Shown piece by piece: positions 35,873 to 45,475 of a DNA stretch of 64,000 bases. Source of the stretch: Apibacter adventoris (GTDB lineage: Bacteria; Bacteroidota; Bacteroidia; Flavobacteriales; Weeksellaceae). Positions within the stretch are counted from its first letter, which is position 1; each line of letters opens with the position of its first letter. The notes under the pieces were generated by a model. That model was not told the origin of the DNA. It did not search any database and was given only the letters and a program-made list of their open reading frames with translations. Made by a program: the position numbers and the translations under genes. The stretch is from contig NZ_PSZM01000001.1 of NCBI RefSeq assembly GCF_002964975.1, positions 359,371-423,370 on the forward strand, written 5' to 3'.

Positions 35873-38113
35873 ATGGAAACACAGAAATTTTCGTATGACA
35901 ACAAAATAGTAAAAGCTTTTGCTTATGCCACAATATTTTGGGCTATTATTGGCTTTATAGTAGGGCTTACTGTTGCATTATTGTTGTTTTTCCCGTCATT
36001 ACCAGAAGTTTTTTTTGGAAATGATGGGATGGACCTCGCAAAATCTCAAGGATTCCTTGGTTACGGAAGACTTAGAATGCTGCATACCAGTGCAGTAATT
36101 TATGCTTTCGTAGGTAATGGATTCTTTACAGGCTTTTATTATTCCGCCCAAAGACTTTTAAAAACAAGAACTAATGATCTAATATCCTGGATACATTTCT
36201 GGGGTTGGCAAATAATTATTGTATTAGTGGCGGTTACTTTCCTTATGGGAATAAACACATCTAAAGAATATGCTGAACATGAATGGCCTATTGATATTTT
36301 AGTAGCGGTAATTTGGATTCTATTTGGCTTAAATATGTTTATTGCTATTGCTAAAAGAAGAGTAGGACATATGTATGTTGCCTTATGGTTTTATATAGCA
36401 ACATGGATAGGAATTACTTTATTGTGGGTATTTAACAACTTAGAAATACCTTTAGATGGAAATATTTTACACCCAAAAAGTTACTCACTCTATTCAGGAG
36501 TACAAGATGCATTAGTACAATGGTGGTTTGGGCACAATGCGGTAGCATTTTTCTTAACAACCCCTATCCTGGGGCTCATGTATTACTATTTACCTAAGGC
36601 TGCAAATAGACCTGTATTTTCATATAAACTATCAATTATACATTTCTGGTCATTAATTTTTGTATACATGTGGGCAGGGCCACACCACCTATTATATACT
36701 TCACTTCCCGGCTGGACGCAAATGCTGGGTACTGCTTTTTCAATCATGTTATTAGCTCCTTCTTGGGGAGGAATGTTAAATGGCTTACTAACCTTAAGAG
36801 GTGCATGGGATAAAGTAAGAGAAGATCCTGTACTTAAAATGTTCGTTGTAGCTGTTACCTGCTATGGAATGGCAACTTTTGAAGGTCCAATTTTAGCAAC
36901 TAAAACATTAAATAAAATAGGTCACTTTACTGATTGGATTATAGCACATGTACATGTGGGAGCTTTAGGTTGGAATGGAATGATGATCTTTGGAATGTTA
37001 TACTTTATAATTCCTAGAATATTTAGAACTAAATTATACTCTGTAAAACTAGCAAACTGGCATTTTTGGTTAGCAACTTTAGGAATAGTTTTGTATGCCG
37101 TACCTTTATATATGAGTGGATTTACCCAAGGATTAATGTGGAAACAATTTAATCCAGACGGTACCCTTGTAACAAAAAACTTTTTGGAAACTGTAACTGC
37201 ATTAAGAAATTTTTACATTTTCAGATTTGTCGGAGGTTCTTTGTATCTATGTGGTGGAATTCTTTTAGCTTTTAACATTATTGCCACCGTTAGAAAAGGT
37301 AAATTCTTAGCTAACGAAGATGCAGAAGCTCCTGCTTTAAAACTTTCTCCAAAAAAAGGAACAAATGAAAAAACACATTCTTGGTTAGAAAGAATGCCTC
37401 TTTATTTCATTATTTTAGCATTTATAGCATTAGCTACAGGGGGAGCTATTGAAATTTTACCTACAATATTTGTAAAATCCAATATACCTCAAATTTCAAG
37501 TGTAAAACCCTACACCCCACTTGAGCTAGAAGGTAGAGATTTATATATAAGAGAAGGCTGTAATGCTTGCCACTCACAAATGATACGTCCTTTTAGAGAT
37601 GAAGTTGTACGATATGGAGAGTATTCGAAAGCCGGAGAATATGTTTATGATAGACCATTTTTATGGGGATCTAAAAGAACAGGTCCCGATTTACACAGAG
37701 AAGGAGGAAAAAATCCAAGTTCATGGCATTTTACCCATATGCTCGATCCGAGATCTACATCTCCCGGTTCAATTATGCCTCGTTACCCTTGGCTTATATA
37801 TAATAAATTAGATGTATCCAAAACAAAAGAAAAACTCGAGTTAATGAAAAATTGGTTTGGCGTAGAATATTCAGATGGAGATATAAAAAATTATCAAGCA
37901 AATATGTCTGCCCAAGCAAAAAAAATTGTTTCAGATATTTTTACCAGCAGTCCTGATTATAAAAAAAGTTATGATGCTTCTTTAGCAGAGGCTAAAAAAG
38001 AAGGTAAGGAATTTGTACCTTTAGAAAAAAGAGAAATTATTGCATTAATTGCTTATTTACAAAGGTTGGGTACAGACATAAAAAAAACTCAAATACAAAC
38101 AGCTAGTAATTAA
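35873..38113 (+). CDS. ccoN: cbb3 cytochrome c oxidase, fused subunits I and II (CcoN-CcoO)
   Basis: A 746-residue fusion. The N-terminal ~480 residues are the 12-TM heme-copper oxidase subunit CcoN, with histidine ligands in LHTSAVIYAF, WWFGHNAVAFFL, GPHHLLYTSLPGW and IAHVHVGALGWNG. The C-terminal ~230 residues are the CcoO part, with one more TM helix (about 508-528), a single c-type heme motif CNACH (about 563-567) and GTKR-like SKRTGPDLHREGG. It reduces oxygen to water with high affinity while pumping protons. The fusion is normal in Bacteroidota. Confidence 0.95.
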   Translation: METQKFSYDNKIVKAFAYATIFWAIIGFIVGLTVALLLFFPSLPEVFFGNDGMDLAKSQGFLGYGRLRMLHTSAVIYAFVGNGFFTGFYYSAQRLLKTRTNDLISWIHFWGWQIIIVLVAVTFLMGINTSKEYAEHEWPIDILVAVIWILFGLNMFIAIAKRRVGHMYVALWFYIATWIGITLLWVFNNLEIPLDGNILHPKSYSLYSGVQDALVQWWFGHNAVAFFLTTPILGLMYYYLPKAANRPVFSYKLSIIHFWSLIFVYMWAGPHHLLYTSLPGWTQMLGTAFSIMLLAPSWGGMLNGLLTLRGAWDKVREDPVLKMFVVAVTCYGMATFEGPILATKTLNKIGHFTDWIIAHVHVGALGWNGMMIFGMLYFIIPRIFRTKLYSVKLANWHFWLATLGIVLYAVPLYMSGFTQGLMWKQFNPDGTLVTKNFLETVTALRNFYIFRFVGGSLYLCGGILLAFNIIATVRKGKFLANEDAEAPALKLSPKKGTNEKTHSWLERMPLYFIILAFIALATGGAIEILPTIFVKSNIPQISSVKPYTPLELEGRDLYIREGCNACHSQMIRPFRDEVVRYGEYSKAGEYVYDRPFLWGSKRTGPDLHREGGKNPSSWHFTHMLDPRSTSPGSIMPRYPWLIYNKLDVSKTKEKLELMKNWFGVEYSDGDIKNYQANMSAQAKKIVSDIFTSSPDYKKSYDASLAEAKKEGKEFVPLEKREIIALIAYLQRLGTDIKKTQIQTASN

Positions 38114-38119
38114 TTTACA

Positions 38120-38320
38120 ATGCTAAAGTTTTATAATAAAATAGTAGCCGGAGTTGACAATGCGACGATATACCAAAGCATTGCGCTTTTGCTATTCTTT
38201 TTATTTTTTTTATTTTTAATCATTGTGGTTGTAAAAAAACCTAAAAAATATTACCATGATATGAGTAATTTACCTTTAGATGAACCTGATGAGGATACTA
38301 ATTTAAACAATACTAATTAA
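38120..38320 (+). CDS. ccoQ: CcoQ-like small subunit of cbb3 oxidase
   Basis: A 66-residue protein with one TM helix (about 18-42, LLLFFLFFLFLIIVVV) and a charged tail with KKPKKYYHDMSNLPLDEPDED, similar to FixQ/CcoQ tails in Bacteroidota. It probably stabilises the complex. Tight spacing (6 bp after ccoN, 4 bp before ccoP) supports the call more than the sequence does. Confidence 0.8.
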   Translation: MLKFYNKIVAGVDNATIYQSIALLLFFLFFLFLIIVVVKKPKKYYHDMSNLPLDEPDEDTNLNNTN

Positions 38321-38324
38321 AAAT

Positions 38325-39293
38325 ATGAAACCAAGAACACCATTTATAATAATCCTAATAATAGCAGTATGCTTAATTACAGGAGCATTTTATATGTTCT
38401 TAGAGAACTTTAAATTCATAACAAGCCCCATATATTTATCAACAATATCAATTTCAATTGTTTTGTTATTAATTAATAATTCATTAAACACATTGATTGA
38501 TGCTGAAAAATTTAAACAATTATCAGAAGAAGAAAAAAAGGAATATTTAGAATTACTTAAAATTCCTTTTTGGACAAGAGCTTGGAATAGTGCCTTTAAA
38601 AATTCACAAGAAGAAAAAGACGGTACGGTTGAAATTTTAGATCATGGATATGACGGAATAAAAGAACTAGACAATCAATTACCTAGATGGTATATTGGAT
38701 TATTTGCTGTAACTATAACTTTTGCTTGCATATATTTTGTTGCTTATTCATTTACTGATTTTGCACATCCTGATAAAGAATACGATGAAGAATATAAAAC
38801 ACAACTTGCTGAAATAACAGAATATGAAAAAACAGCTCCTCAGGCTACTTTAGAAACCGCAGAATATAAACCTGAAAATGTAGAAGAAGGTAAGCAAATT
38901 TATGACCAAACTTGTAAAACTTGTCATGGTGAAGGAGGTACAGGTCTTGCTGGTCCTAACCAAACCGATGATTATTGGATCAATATTTATCAAACCGATG
39001 AATTTAAAAATATTTTCTACATGGTATGGAATGGTAGTAAAAATGATCTAACAATGCGAGCATTTGGCGCTACCGGAGAGCTAAAAGGAAATGATATCAT
39101 GAAAGTATCCAGCTACATATATTCATTAAACCAACAATCTAAAAAGAAACCTGATGGATCATCTGAAGGTAAGGCTCCGCAAGGTGATATTGCTCCATGG
39201 GTAAAAGGCGGAGAAGCAATAGTTGCTGCTGCTGCTGCTGAAGGAAAAACTGTAAAAATAGGAACTGTAAAAGAGGCTGCTGCTTCTAATTAG
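38325..39293 (+). CDS. ccoP: cbb3 cytochrome c oxidase subunit III (CcoP)
   Basis: A 322-residue membrane-anchored cytochrome c. Two N-terminal TM helices (about 7-28, 36-52) and a third at about 123-145 precede a periplasmic cytochrome domain with a single CKTCH heme motif (about 197-201) and methionine ligand region MRAFG. Proteobacterial CcoP carries two hemes; one is usual in this phylum. The long C-terminal tail ends in an alanine-rich stretch. Electrons from a quinol-cytochrome c pathway enter here. Confidence 0.93.
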   Translation: MKPRTPFIIILIIAVCLITGAFYMFLENFKFITSPIYLSTISISIVLLLINNSLNTLIDAEKFKQLSEEEKKEYLELLKIPFWTRAWNSAFKNSQEEKDGTVEILDHGYDGIKELDNQLPRWYIGLFAVTITFACIYFVAYSFTDFAHPDKEYDEEYKTQLAEITEYEKTAPQATLETAEYKPENVEEGKQIYDQTCKTCHGEGGTGLAGPNQTDDYWINIYQTDEFKNIFYMVWNGSKNDLTMRAFGATGELKGNDIMKVSSYIYSLNQQSKKKPDGSSEGKAPQGDIAPWVKGGEAIVAAAAAEGKTVKIGTVKEAAASN

Positions 39294-39311
39294 AAATAAA
39301 ATAATATATAC

Positions 39312-39352
39312 AAAAAGTCTGTTTATTCTTCCTTATAATAAATAGGCTTTTT
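39312..39352 (+). terminator. Terminator between ccoP and ccoG
   Basis: aaaaagtctgtttatt (39312-39327) pairs with aataaataggcttttt (39337-39352) over 16 positions with two G-T pairs, 9-nt loop. It separates the oxidase genes from ccoG, so ccoGH expression may need read-through or a second promoter. Confidence 0.75.
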
Positions 39353-39387
39353 CGTATTTTCACTTTATAACTATAAATATCTATAAA

Positions 39388-40842
39388 ATGTATCAGAAGA
39401 TGCCTGAAACTCAAGATGTAAAAAATGAAAATGATAGTTTTAGAACAACTTTGGCAACTGCTGACCAAACCGGAAAAAGAAAATGGGTATATCCAAAGAA
39501 ACCTAAAGGAAAATATACTAAATACAGAGATATAGTAAGTACTTGTTTGCTACTTTTTTTATTTATTTCTCCATTCATTAAAATAAAAGGAAATCCACTT
39601 TTTTTATTCGATATATTAAATCGTCAATTTTACATTTTCGGGGCATATTTTTCACCCTCTGATTTTTATTTATTTGCTATTGGATTAGTTACATCTGTTG
39701 TTTTTATTATAGTCTTTACCGTAATATATGGTAGAATTTTTTGTGGTTGGATCTGTCCACAAACCATTTTTATGGAACATATATTCAGAAAAATAGAATA
39801 TTTAATTGAAGGAGATAGAAATAAACAGATCAGACTAGACAAGCAAAATTGGGATAGTGAAAAAATACGGAAAAAATTATTAAAGTGGACCATTTTTGCT
39901 ATTATATCTTTCATTATTTCTAATTTATTTCTCTCTTATATAATTGGAATTGATGCATTAAAAAAAATAGTAATTGAAGGTCCATCAGAAAATATTTCTA
40001 CATTTTTAGGACTATTAATTTTTACCAGTTTATTTTATTTTGTATTTGCCTGGTTTAGAGAACAAGCGTGTACCTTTATTTGTCCTTATGGTAGATTACA
40101 AGGAGTTTTAATCGATAAAGATACTATAAATGTTGCTTATGATTTCATAAGAGGGGAAAGTACTGCAGGTAGATGTAAGTGGAAAAAAAATGAAGATAGG
40201 AAAACTCTTGGTAAAGGAGATTGCATTGATTGCGGACAATGTGTTGCAGTATGTCCTACCGGAATTGATATTAGAAATGGAAGTCAATTAGAATGTGTAA
40301 ACTGTACAGCTTGTATAGATGCTTGCGATGAAGTTATGACAAAAATTGGATTTCCTACCGGTTTAATCAAATATGCTTCTGAAAATATGATTGAAAAAAG
40401 ATCTAAGTTTAAATTTACTCCCCGAGTCAATGCATATACTTTGGTCTTAATTATTTTAGTTTCAGTATGTACATCTTTGCTATTTATAAGATCTAGTGTG
40501 GAAACAAAATTCTTGAAAGAAACAGGAACACAGTTTTCTGTAGAAGACAATCTTATTGTTGATGAATACCAATTTATTTTTGCTAATAAAACAACCGAAA
40601 ATAAAAATTTAAATGTCAAAGTAATACAACCTACAAATGCAGAAATTTTTTTATTAGGTTATGGAACTCATTTTTCCATAAAAGCAAAAAGTACACTCAA
40701 AGGAATTGCTACAGTTAAAATCCCAAAATCTACTTTAAAAAACACAAAAGAAGAAATAATCATAGGAGTTTTTGATGATAAGGGAAAGAAAATTGATCAA
40801 TATAAAACAAATTTTATAGGACCTTCTAACTTAAGATTTTAA
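39388..40842 (+). CDS. ccoG: cbb3 oxidase accessory protein CcoG (4Fe-4S)
   Basis: A 484-residue integral membrane ferredoxin-like protein. About five TM segments (e.g. residues 52-66, 88-112, 168-188, 208-226, 350-370), a GRIFCGWICPQTIFMEHIF segment and two 4Fe-4S sites in CIDCGQCVAVCP and CVNCTACIDACD. CcoG reduces Cu(II) for cbb3 assembly (family knowledge). The C-terminal ~120 residues form an immunoglobulin-like periplasmic domain. The start may be the second ATG, 39400. Confidence 0.93.
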   Translation: MYQKMPETQDVKNENDSFRTTLATADQTGKRKWVYPKKPKGKYTKYRDIVSTCLLLFLFISPFIKIKGNPLFLFDILNRQFYIFGAYFSPSDFYLFAIGLVTSVVFIIVFTVIYGRIFCGWICPQTIFMEHIFRKIEYLIEGDRNKQIRLDKQNWDSEKIRKKLLKWTIFAIISFIISNLFLSYIIGIDALKKIVIEGPSENISTFLGLLIFTSLFYFVFAWFREQACTFICPYGRLQGVLIDKDTINVAYDFIRGESTAGRCKWKKNEDRKTLGKGDCIDCGQCVAVCPTGIDIRNGSQLECVNCTACIDACDEVMTKIGFPTGLIKYASENMIEKRSKFKFTPRVNAYTLVLIILVSVCTSLLFIRSSVETKFLKETGTQFSVEDNLIVDEYQFIFANKTTENKNLNVKVIQPTNAEIFLLGYGTHFSIKAKSTLKGIATVKIPKSTLKNTKEEIIIGVFDDKGKKIDQYKTNFIGPSNLRF

Positions 40843-40844
40843 TT

Positions 40845-41309
40845 ATGAAATTCAAATTTACTTGGGCTCACGGAATAATAATTGCCTTGGTATGCTTCAT
40901 TTTATTTATATGCTTTATGGTATTTAGTATTGAATTTTCAAAAAATTCATTTGATCTTGTTACTGATGAATATTACGAGGAAGAAATAAATTATCAACAG
41001 GAAATTGATGCCACTAAAAATGCTGCAAAATTAAAGGAAAGGCCGGAAATTAATATGGATAGTACAGGTATATTAATAACTTTCCCAAAAGAATTTAATC
41101 TGACAAATACAAAAGGGAGATTTCTTTTATTTAGAGCAAATTCTAAAGAACTGGATATTAAGAAAAATTTTTTAGATTTATCCCCACAAAATACAATTCT
41201 TATTCCTAATAAAAATAAAATACTTGTTAAAGGAAGATATACTCTAAAACTTTATTGGTCAAAAGATAAAATAAATTATCAAATGGAAGTTCCCATAATA
41301 TGGAAATAA
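40845..41309 (+). CDS. ccoH: FixH/CcoH-family cbb3 assembly protein
   Basis: A 154-residue protein with one N-terminal TM helix (about 9-30) and a periplasmic domain. DLVTDEYYEEEINYQQEIDATKNA (split across about 38-61) is the typical FixH signature. FixH/CcoH is required for cbb3 oxidase stability. It starts 2 bp after ccoG and overlaps the next gene by 10 bp. Confidence 0.88.
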   Translation: MKFKFTWAHGIIIALVCFILFICFMVFSIEFSKNSFDLVTDEYYEEEINYQQEIDATKNAAKLKERPEINMDSTGILITFPKEFNLTNTKGRFLLFRANSKELDIKKNFLDLSPQNTILIPNKNKILVKGRYTLKLYWSKDKINYQMEVPIIWK

Positions 41310-42031
41310 ATGGAATATATTTATATACCGCGCTTAGCCTAGGATTACTCAGTGGTTTTCATTGTGTAGGAATGTGTGGACCTATTGCATTTTCATTAGG
41401 ACTAGACTCCAATAACAAATTTAAATTTTATACACAAAATCTACTTTATCAATTAGGAAGAATTACTACTTATACCATATTAGGTGGAATTGTTGGAATT
41501 GTTGGAAAAAGTTTAGACATAGCAGGATATCAAAAACAAATATCTATTTTATCCGGAATTCTTTTATTATTAATGGTTTTACTCCCTGGAAAAACAACAG
41601 AAATCGGTGGAAATTTCAAACCTATAAATAAATTTATGGTTAAAATAAAAATATTCTTAAGTAAATTTTTAAGTAAAAAAGGAAATATTTCAAGATATAT
41701 AACAGGGATTTTAAATGGATTTTTACCTTGCGGTGCTGTTTATGTAGCCCTCACTTCTTCTATAGCTGCCGGAGGAATTTTACAAGGAATGATTTTTATG
41801 GCTATTTTTGGGTTGGGCACATTTCCTTTTATGTTTATTACTACTCTAATAGGGAAAGTAGTAAATTTGAAAATAAGGACTAAAGTTTTAAAATTCTTTC
41901 CATATTTCATTGCTATATTAGGGATTTTATTTATTTTAAGAGGGTTAGGGTTAGGCATTCATATGATTTCCCCTTCCAATAAAGCATTAGAAATAGAACA
42001 AAAAAAACATATTAGAAATTGTTGTGAATAA
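41300..42031 (+). CDS. Sulfite exporter TauE/SafE-family membrane protein of the cbb3 locus
   Basis: A 243-residue, six-TM protein of the TauE/SafE (UreH-like/DsbD-like) family. The FHCVGMCGPIAFSLG motif (about 20-34) with its paired cysteines is the hallmark of the type that accompanies cbb3 genes. It may move copper or reducing equivalents for oxidase maturation; the transported species is not known. Overlaps ccoH by 10 bp, so it is part of the operon. Confidence 0.85.
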   Translation: MEINGIYLYTALSLGLLSGFHCVGMCGPIAFSLGLDSNNKFKFYTQNLLYQLGRITTYTILGGIVGIVGKSLDIAGYQKQISILSGILLLLMVLLPGKTTEIGGNFKPINKFMVKIKIFLSKFLSKKGNISRYITGILNGFLPCGAVYVALTSSIAAGGILQGMIFMAIFGLGTFPFMFITTLIGKVVNLKIRTKVLKFFPYFIAILGILFILRGLGLGIHMISPSNKALEIEQKKHIRNCCE

Positions 42032-42113
42032 TTAGAAAATTAATTTCATATTTAAGATTTATACTCTCCATTATTTCTCATACATCTTAAAAAAATATTA
42101 ACTTAGCACAATT

Positions 42114-42860
42114 ATGAAAATGATTTCAATTATTGGTGAATATTCTCTTTTAATGCTAAGAGTGTTTCAAAAACCACAAAAGAGAAAGATTTTAAGGAAA
42201 AATGTAATCCAGGAAATTAATGACCTGGGAATCAATTCCGTAGGTTTGGTTATTTTTCTTTCTTTTTTTGTGGGTGCTATCGTAGCTATACAAATGTATA
42301 ATAATTTTAAAGCCTCTTCTTTTCCTATTCCCGATTTTTATGTTGGATATGCAACTAAAGTAGTATTAATCCTAGAATTTTGCCCCACTATTATTAGCAT
42401 TATTTTAGCAGGGAAAGTAGGTTCATTTATTGCTTCAAGTATTGGGACCATGAGAGTGACCGAACAAATAGATGCATTAGAAGTTATGGGGGTAAACACT
42501 CCTTCTTATCTTATTTTACCTAAAGTTATAGCTTCTTTATTTTTTAATTTAGTTTTAATAATGATAAGTGTGGTAATAGGTATTTTTGGAGGATACATTG
42601 CCGGAGTAGCTACAGGTAAATGGGCAAATATTGATTATGTTAAAGGTTTGCAAAACCCATCTCCCGATTTTTTTATTTATTACTGTTTTATTAAAACTTT
42701 TGTATTTGCATTTCTAATAGCAACTATACCTTCTTATTATGGATATACTGTAAAAGGCGGATCTTTAGAAGTAGGTAAAAACAGTACATTAGCTGTTGTA
42801 TGGACTACTGTTTCCATCATTATTATGGATTTAATTCTTACTCAAATTTTATTAGACTAA
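42114..42860 (+). CDS. mlaE: MlaE-family ABC transporter permease
   Basis: A 248-residue permease with five or six TM segments and the MlaE-family pattern GAIVAIQMYNNFKAS (about 51-65), then LEFCPTIISIILAGKVGS (about 84-101) and EQIDALEVMGVNTPSYLILPK (split, about 116-136). With MlaF it forms an ABC module for phospholipid transport between membranes. The usual MCE/MlaD subunit is not encoded downstream in this window. Confidence 0.9.
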   Translation: MKMISIIGEYSLLMLRVFQKPQKRKILRKNVIQEINDLGINSVGLVIFLSFFVGAIVAIQMYNNFKASSFPIPDFYVGYATKVVLILEFCPTIISIILAGKVGSFIASSIGTMRVTEQIDALEVMGVNTPSYLILPKVIASLFFNLVLIMISVVIGIFGGYIAGVATGKWANIDYVKGLQNPSPDFFIYYCFIKTFVFAFLIATIPSYYGYTVKGGSLEVGKNSTLAVVWTTVSIIIMDLILTQILLD

Positions 42861-42867
42861 TAAAAAA

Positions 42868-43653
42868 ATGATTATAGCAGATAATATAACCAAAAAATTT
42901 GATGGTATTGAAGTATTAAAAGGAATTTCTGCCACATTTGAAAAAGGAAAAACAAATCTTATAATTGGGCAAAGTGGATCTGGAAAAACTGTTTTTTTAA
43001 AATGTTTATTAGGATTATTTGATCCTACATCCGGAGATATTTATTATGAAAAAATAAATGCTTCTAAATTATCAAATATTGAAAGACAAAATTTGAGAAG
43101 TGAAATAGGAACAGTTTTCCAGGGTAGCGCTCTTTTTGATTCAATGACTGTTGAACAAAATGTTAAATTTCCATTAGAAATGTTTACCAATCTAACCACA
43201 TCTGAAAAAAGAAATAGAGTAGCTGAAGTATTGGAAAGAGTCAATCTAAGAGATGCAGGTAAAAAATATCCCTCTGAAATATCAGGAGGAATGCAAAAAA
43301 GAGTGGCTATAGCCAGAGCAATAGTAAACAATCCTAAATACCTTTTTTGTGATGAGCCTAATTCAGGATTAGATCCGCAAACTTCTCAATTAATTGATAA
43401 ATTGATCCATGAAATAACTCTTGAGTATAATACAACCACAATTATAAATACACATGACATGAATTCTGTTCTCGAAATAGGAGAAAATATTGTATATCTT
43501 AAAAATGGAATAAAAGAATGGGAAGGAGATAAAAATTCAATTCTAACTACCACTAATCAAAATTTAATTAAATTTGTTTTCTCCTCAAAAATATTTACTA
43601 TGGCTAGAGAAGCCATGATTTACAATTTAAAAAAAGAACAAAATATTAAATAA
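42868..43653 (+). CDS. mlaF: MlaF-family ABC transporter ATPase
   Basis: A 261-residue ATPase with Walker A GQSGSGKT (about 35-42), Q-loop GTVFQGSALFDSMTV, signature ISGGMQKRVAIARAI (about 137-151) and Walker B LFCDEPNSGLDP. The FQ..ALFDS segment is typical of the Mla/Ttg2A group. It is the partner of MlaE, 7 bp away. The stop overlaps the convergent manC gene by 8 bp. Confidence 0.92.
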   Translation: MIIADNITKKFDGIEVLKGISATFEKGKTNLIIGQSGSGKTVFLKCLLGLFDPTSGDIYYEKINASKLSNIERQNLRSEIGTVFQGSALFDSMTVEQNVKFPLEMFTNLTTSEKRNRVAEVLERVNLRDAGKKYPSEISGGMQKRVAIARAIVNNPKYLFCDEPNSGLDPQTSQLIDKLIHEITLEYNTTTIINTHDMNSVLEIGENIVYLKNGIKEWEGDKNSILTTTNQNLIKFVFSSKIFTMAREAMIYNLKKEQNIK

Positions 43654-44734
43654 AATTTTCACCATTTTCCATCTTTTTAATATTGTCTAAATATTCTTTA
43701 ATCTTTTGATCTTTATTCTTTGGACAAACTAATAAAGCGTTATCTGTATCTACAATAATATAATCTTTTAGCCCGTCAACAATAAAGATTTTATTATCAC
43801 GATTAGTTTTTATTATAGTATTTGCTGTATTATATGTATAAACATGATTTCCATGTAATACATTGCCATCCTCATTTTTATCAAAGTTTTCGTATAGAGC
43901 TCCCCAAGTACCTAAATCACTCCAACCAAAAGATGAAGAAATTACCCACACATTATCAGACTTTTCTAAAATACCATAATCTATTGATATTTTTTGCAAA
44001 TTGGGATATATTTTATCTACTTCATTTTTTTCCCTATTAGTATTATATCCCTCAACACTTTCAAATGTATAATACATATCTGGCAAGTATTTTTGAAAAG
44101 AATTTAATATACTTTGAGCTGACCAAATAAAAATTCCTGAATTCCATAAAAATCTTTTAGACTCAACAAATTTATAGGCTGTCTCTAAATCTGGTTTTTC
44201 TTTAAATGATTTTACTTTATGAAATTTATCTACATTTTTTTTTTCAAATTCTATATATCCATATCCGGTATCAGGGCGAGTAGGATGAATCCCTAATGTT
44301 ACTAAAATATCTTTTTTACTTGCACGATCCATTCCGAATAATATATCTTTCATAAAAGATTTTTCTTCAAGAATAAGATGATCTGAGGGTGCTACAATAA
44401 TTGTAGCATTAGGATTCAAGTGAAAAATTTTTTCTGCCATATACGCATTACACGCAGCAGTATTCATCATTACTGTTTCCCCTATTACTTGCTCTCTCGA
44501 TATATGGGGCAACTGACTTAAAGTTAGATCTACATACTCCTCATTAGTAATAATAAATATATTTTCTTTTAATATAATTTTATTTAATCTATCAAAAGTT
44601 TGCTGTACTAAAGTTTTACCTGTGCCTAAAATATCATGAAATTGTTTAGGTAGTTTAGATGTACTTATAGGCCAAAAACGACTACCAATTCCTCCGGCTA
44701 ATATTACACAATAATAATCTTTATTTTTTATCAT
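43646..44734 (-). CDS. manC: Mannose-1-phosphate guanylyltransferase
   Basis: A nucleotidyltransferase making GDP-mannose from mannose-1-phosphate and GTP for glycan synthesis. The ATG at 44734 is preferred over a TTG two codons earlier, giving 362 residues. The signature AGGIGSRFWPISTSKLPKQF (about 13-32) and the EKP motif FKEKPDLETA (about 176-185) are present, with VAPSDHLI and FGWSDLGTW downstream. It lacks the C-terminal isomerase domain of bifunctional enzymes. Its start lies inside the end of the sprT-like gene (14-bp overlap), so the two are translationally coupled. Confidence 0.93.
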   Translation of the reverse strand: MIKNKDYYCVILAGGIGSRFWPISTSKLPKQFHDILGTGKTLVQQTFDRLNKIILKENIFIITNEEYVDLTLSQLPHISREQVIGETVMMNTAACNAYMAEKIFHLNPNATIIVAPSDHLILEEKSFMKDILFGMDRASKKDILVTLGIHPTRPDTGYGYIEFEKKNVDKFHKVKSFKEKPDLETAYKFVESKRFLWNSGIFIWSAQSILNSFQKYLPDMYYTFESVEGYNTNREKNEVDKIYPNLQKISIDYGILEKSDNVWVISSSFGWSDLGTWGALYENFDKNEDGNVLHGNHVYTYNTANTIIKTNRDNKIFIVDGLKDYIIVDTDNALLVCPKNKDQKIKEYLDNIKKMENGENFI

Positions 44735-45344
44735 ATTCAATTATTTCATCAATAAGAGCATTTCCTATTATAAAATATCTCTTTTTGGTCATTCTTTCCA
44801 TGCAAATATAACGAGAATTTACTTTTTCAAGTTTAAGAAAAACTTTATTGTTAAGTTTAAACCACGTATTATCATCTATATCTTTTAATAATAAAGCTTT
44901 AGGATTTTGTAATCTGGTAAAATATTCAGACAATTCTTTATCTGCATAAAAACTAGCCTTAGGTTTTTTCGCATATTTTAACAAATAGTTTCTACTAGCC
45001 TCATCATATGCTGAAATACTTTCAATTATTAAATCAGAAAATACTTTTTTCCATTCTTTCCCATGTGGCCTAATTTTAGTCCCAAAAAGGTCAAAAGAAA
45101 TTAAATGAGCTATCTCGTGAGTTAATGTTAAAAAACACAATGATTGTGGCATTCCTGCATTTATTGTTATTCTATGCGGATTACCTTTCTTTGGAAATTT
45201 GTAATCTCCTAATTTAGTTTCTCTAGGATTTTTTATTATTAAATGAAAATAATAAGGACTCAACCATCTTTCAATAAATGTTATTGCTTTTAAAGATATA
45301 TGAGGAAGTAATTTTGAATAATCTATTTTATTTTCTAATCTCAT
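44721..45344 (-). CDS. SprT-like zinc metalloprotease domain protein
   Basis: The ATG at 45344 (MRLENKIDYSKLL...) is preferred; an upstream frame extension of 20 residues is hydrophobic but poorly protein-like. The 207-residue product has a HEIAH zinc motif in LTLTHEIAHLISF (about 99-111 of the chosen protein) and a downstream histidine in RPHGKEWKKVF, as in SprT-like proteins. The family includes DNA-protein-crosslink proteases, but bacterial members are poorly characterised. Overlaps manC; probably an operon. Confidence 0.85.
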   Translation of the reverse strand: MRLENKIDYSKLLPHISLKAITFIERWLSPYYFHLIIKNPRETKLGDYKFPKKGNPHRITINAGMPQSLCFLTLTHEIAHLISFDLFGTKIRPHGKEWKKVFSDLIIESISAYDEASRNYLLKYAKKPKASFYADKELSEYFTRLQNPKALLLKDIDDNTWFKLNNKVFLKLEKVNSRYICMERMTKKRYFIIGNALIDEIIEYDKK

Positions 45345-45416
45345 GTAATAAAAATCTAATATTCTATTGAAAAAAGTAACTATACAAAAGAAATTAAATG
45401 ACAATTTAAAAAAATA

Positions 45417-45452
45417 TTTTAGAACTTAAGCATTAAAAAATATCTATCTTTG
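45417..45452 (+). promoter_or_regulatory. Candidate promoter for the ricT-gldH-PBP1A genes
   Basis: TATCTTTG at 45445-45452 fits TAnnTTTG, with TTTTAG at 45417-45422 as a loose -33 element at 22 nt. Transcription would begin about 17 nt before the ricT ATG. Confidence 0.4.
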
Positions 45453-45475
45453 TAAATTAGATTAAAATGTAGAAT

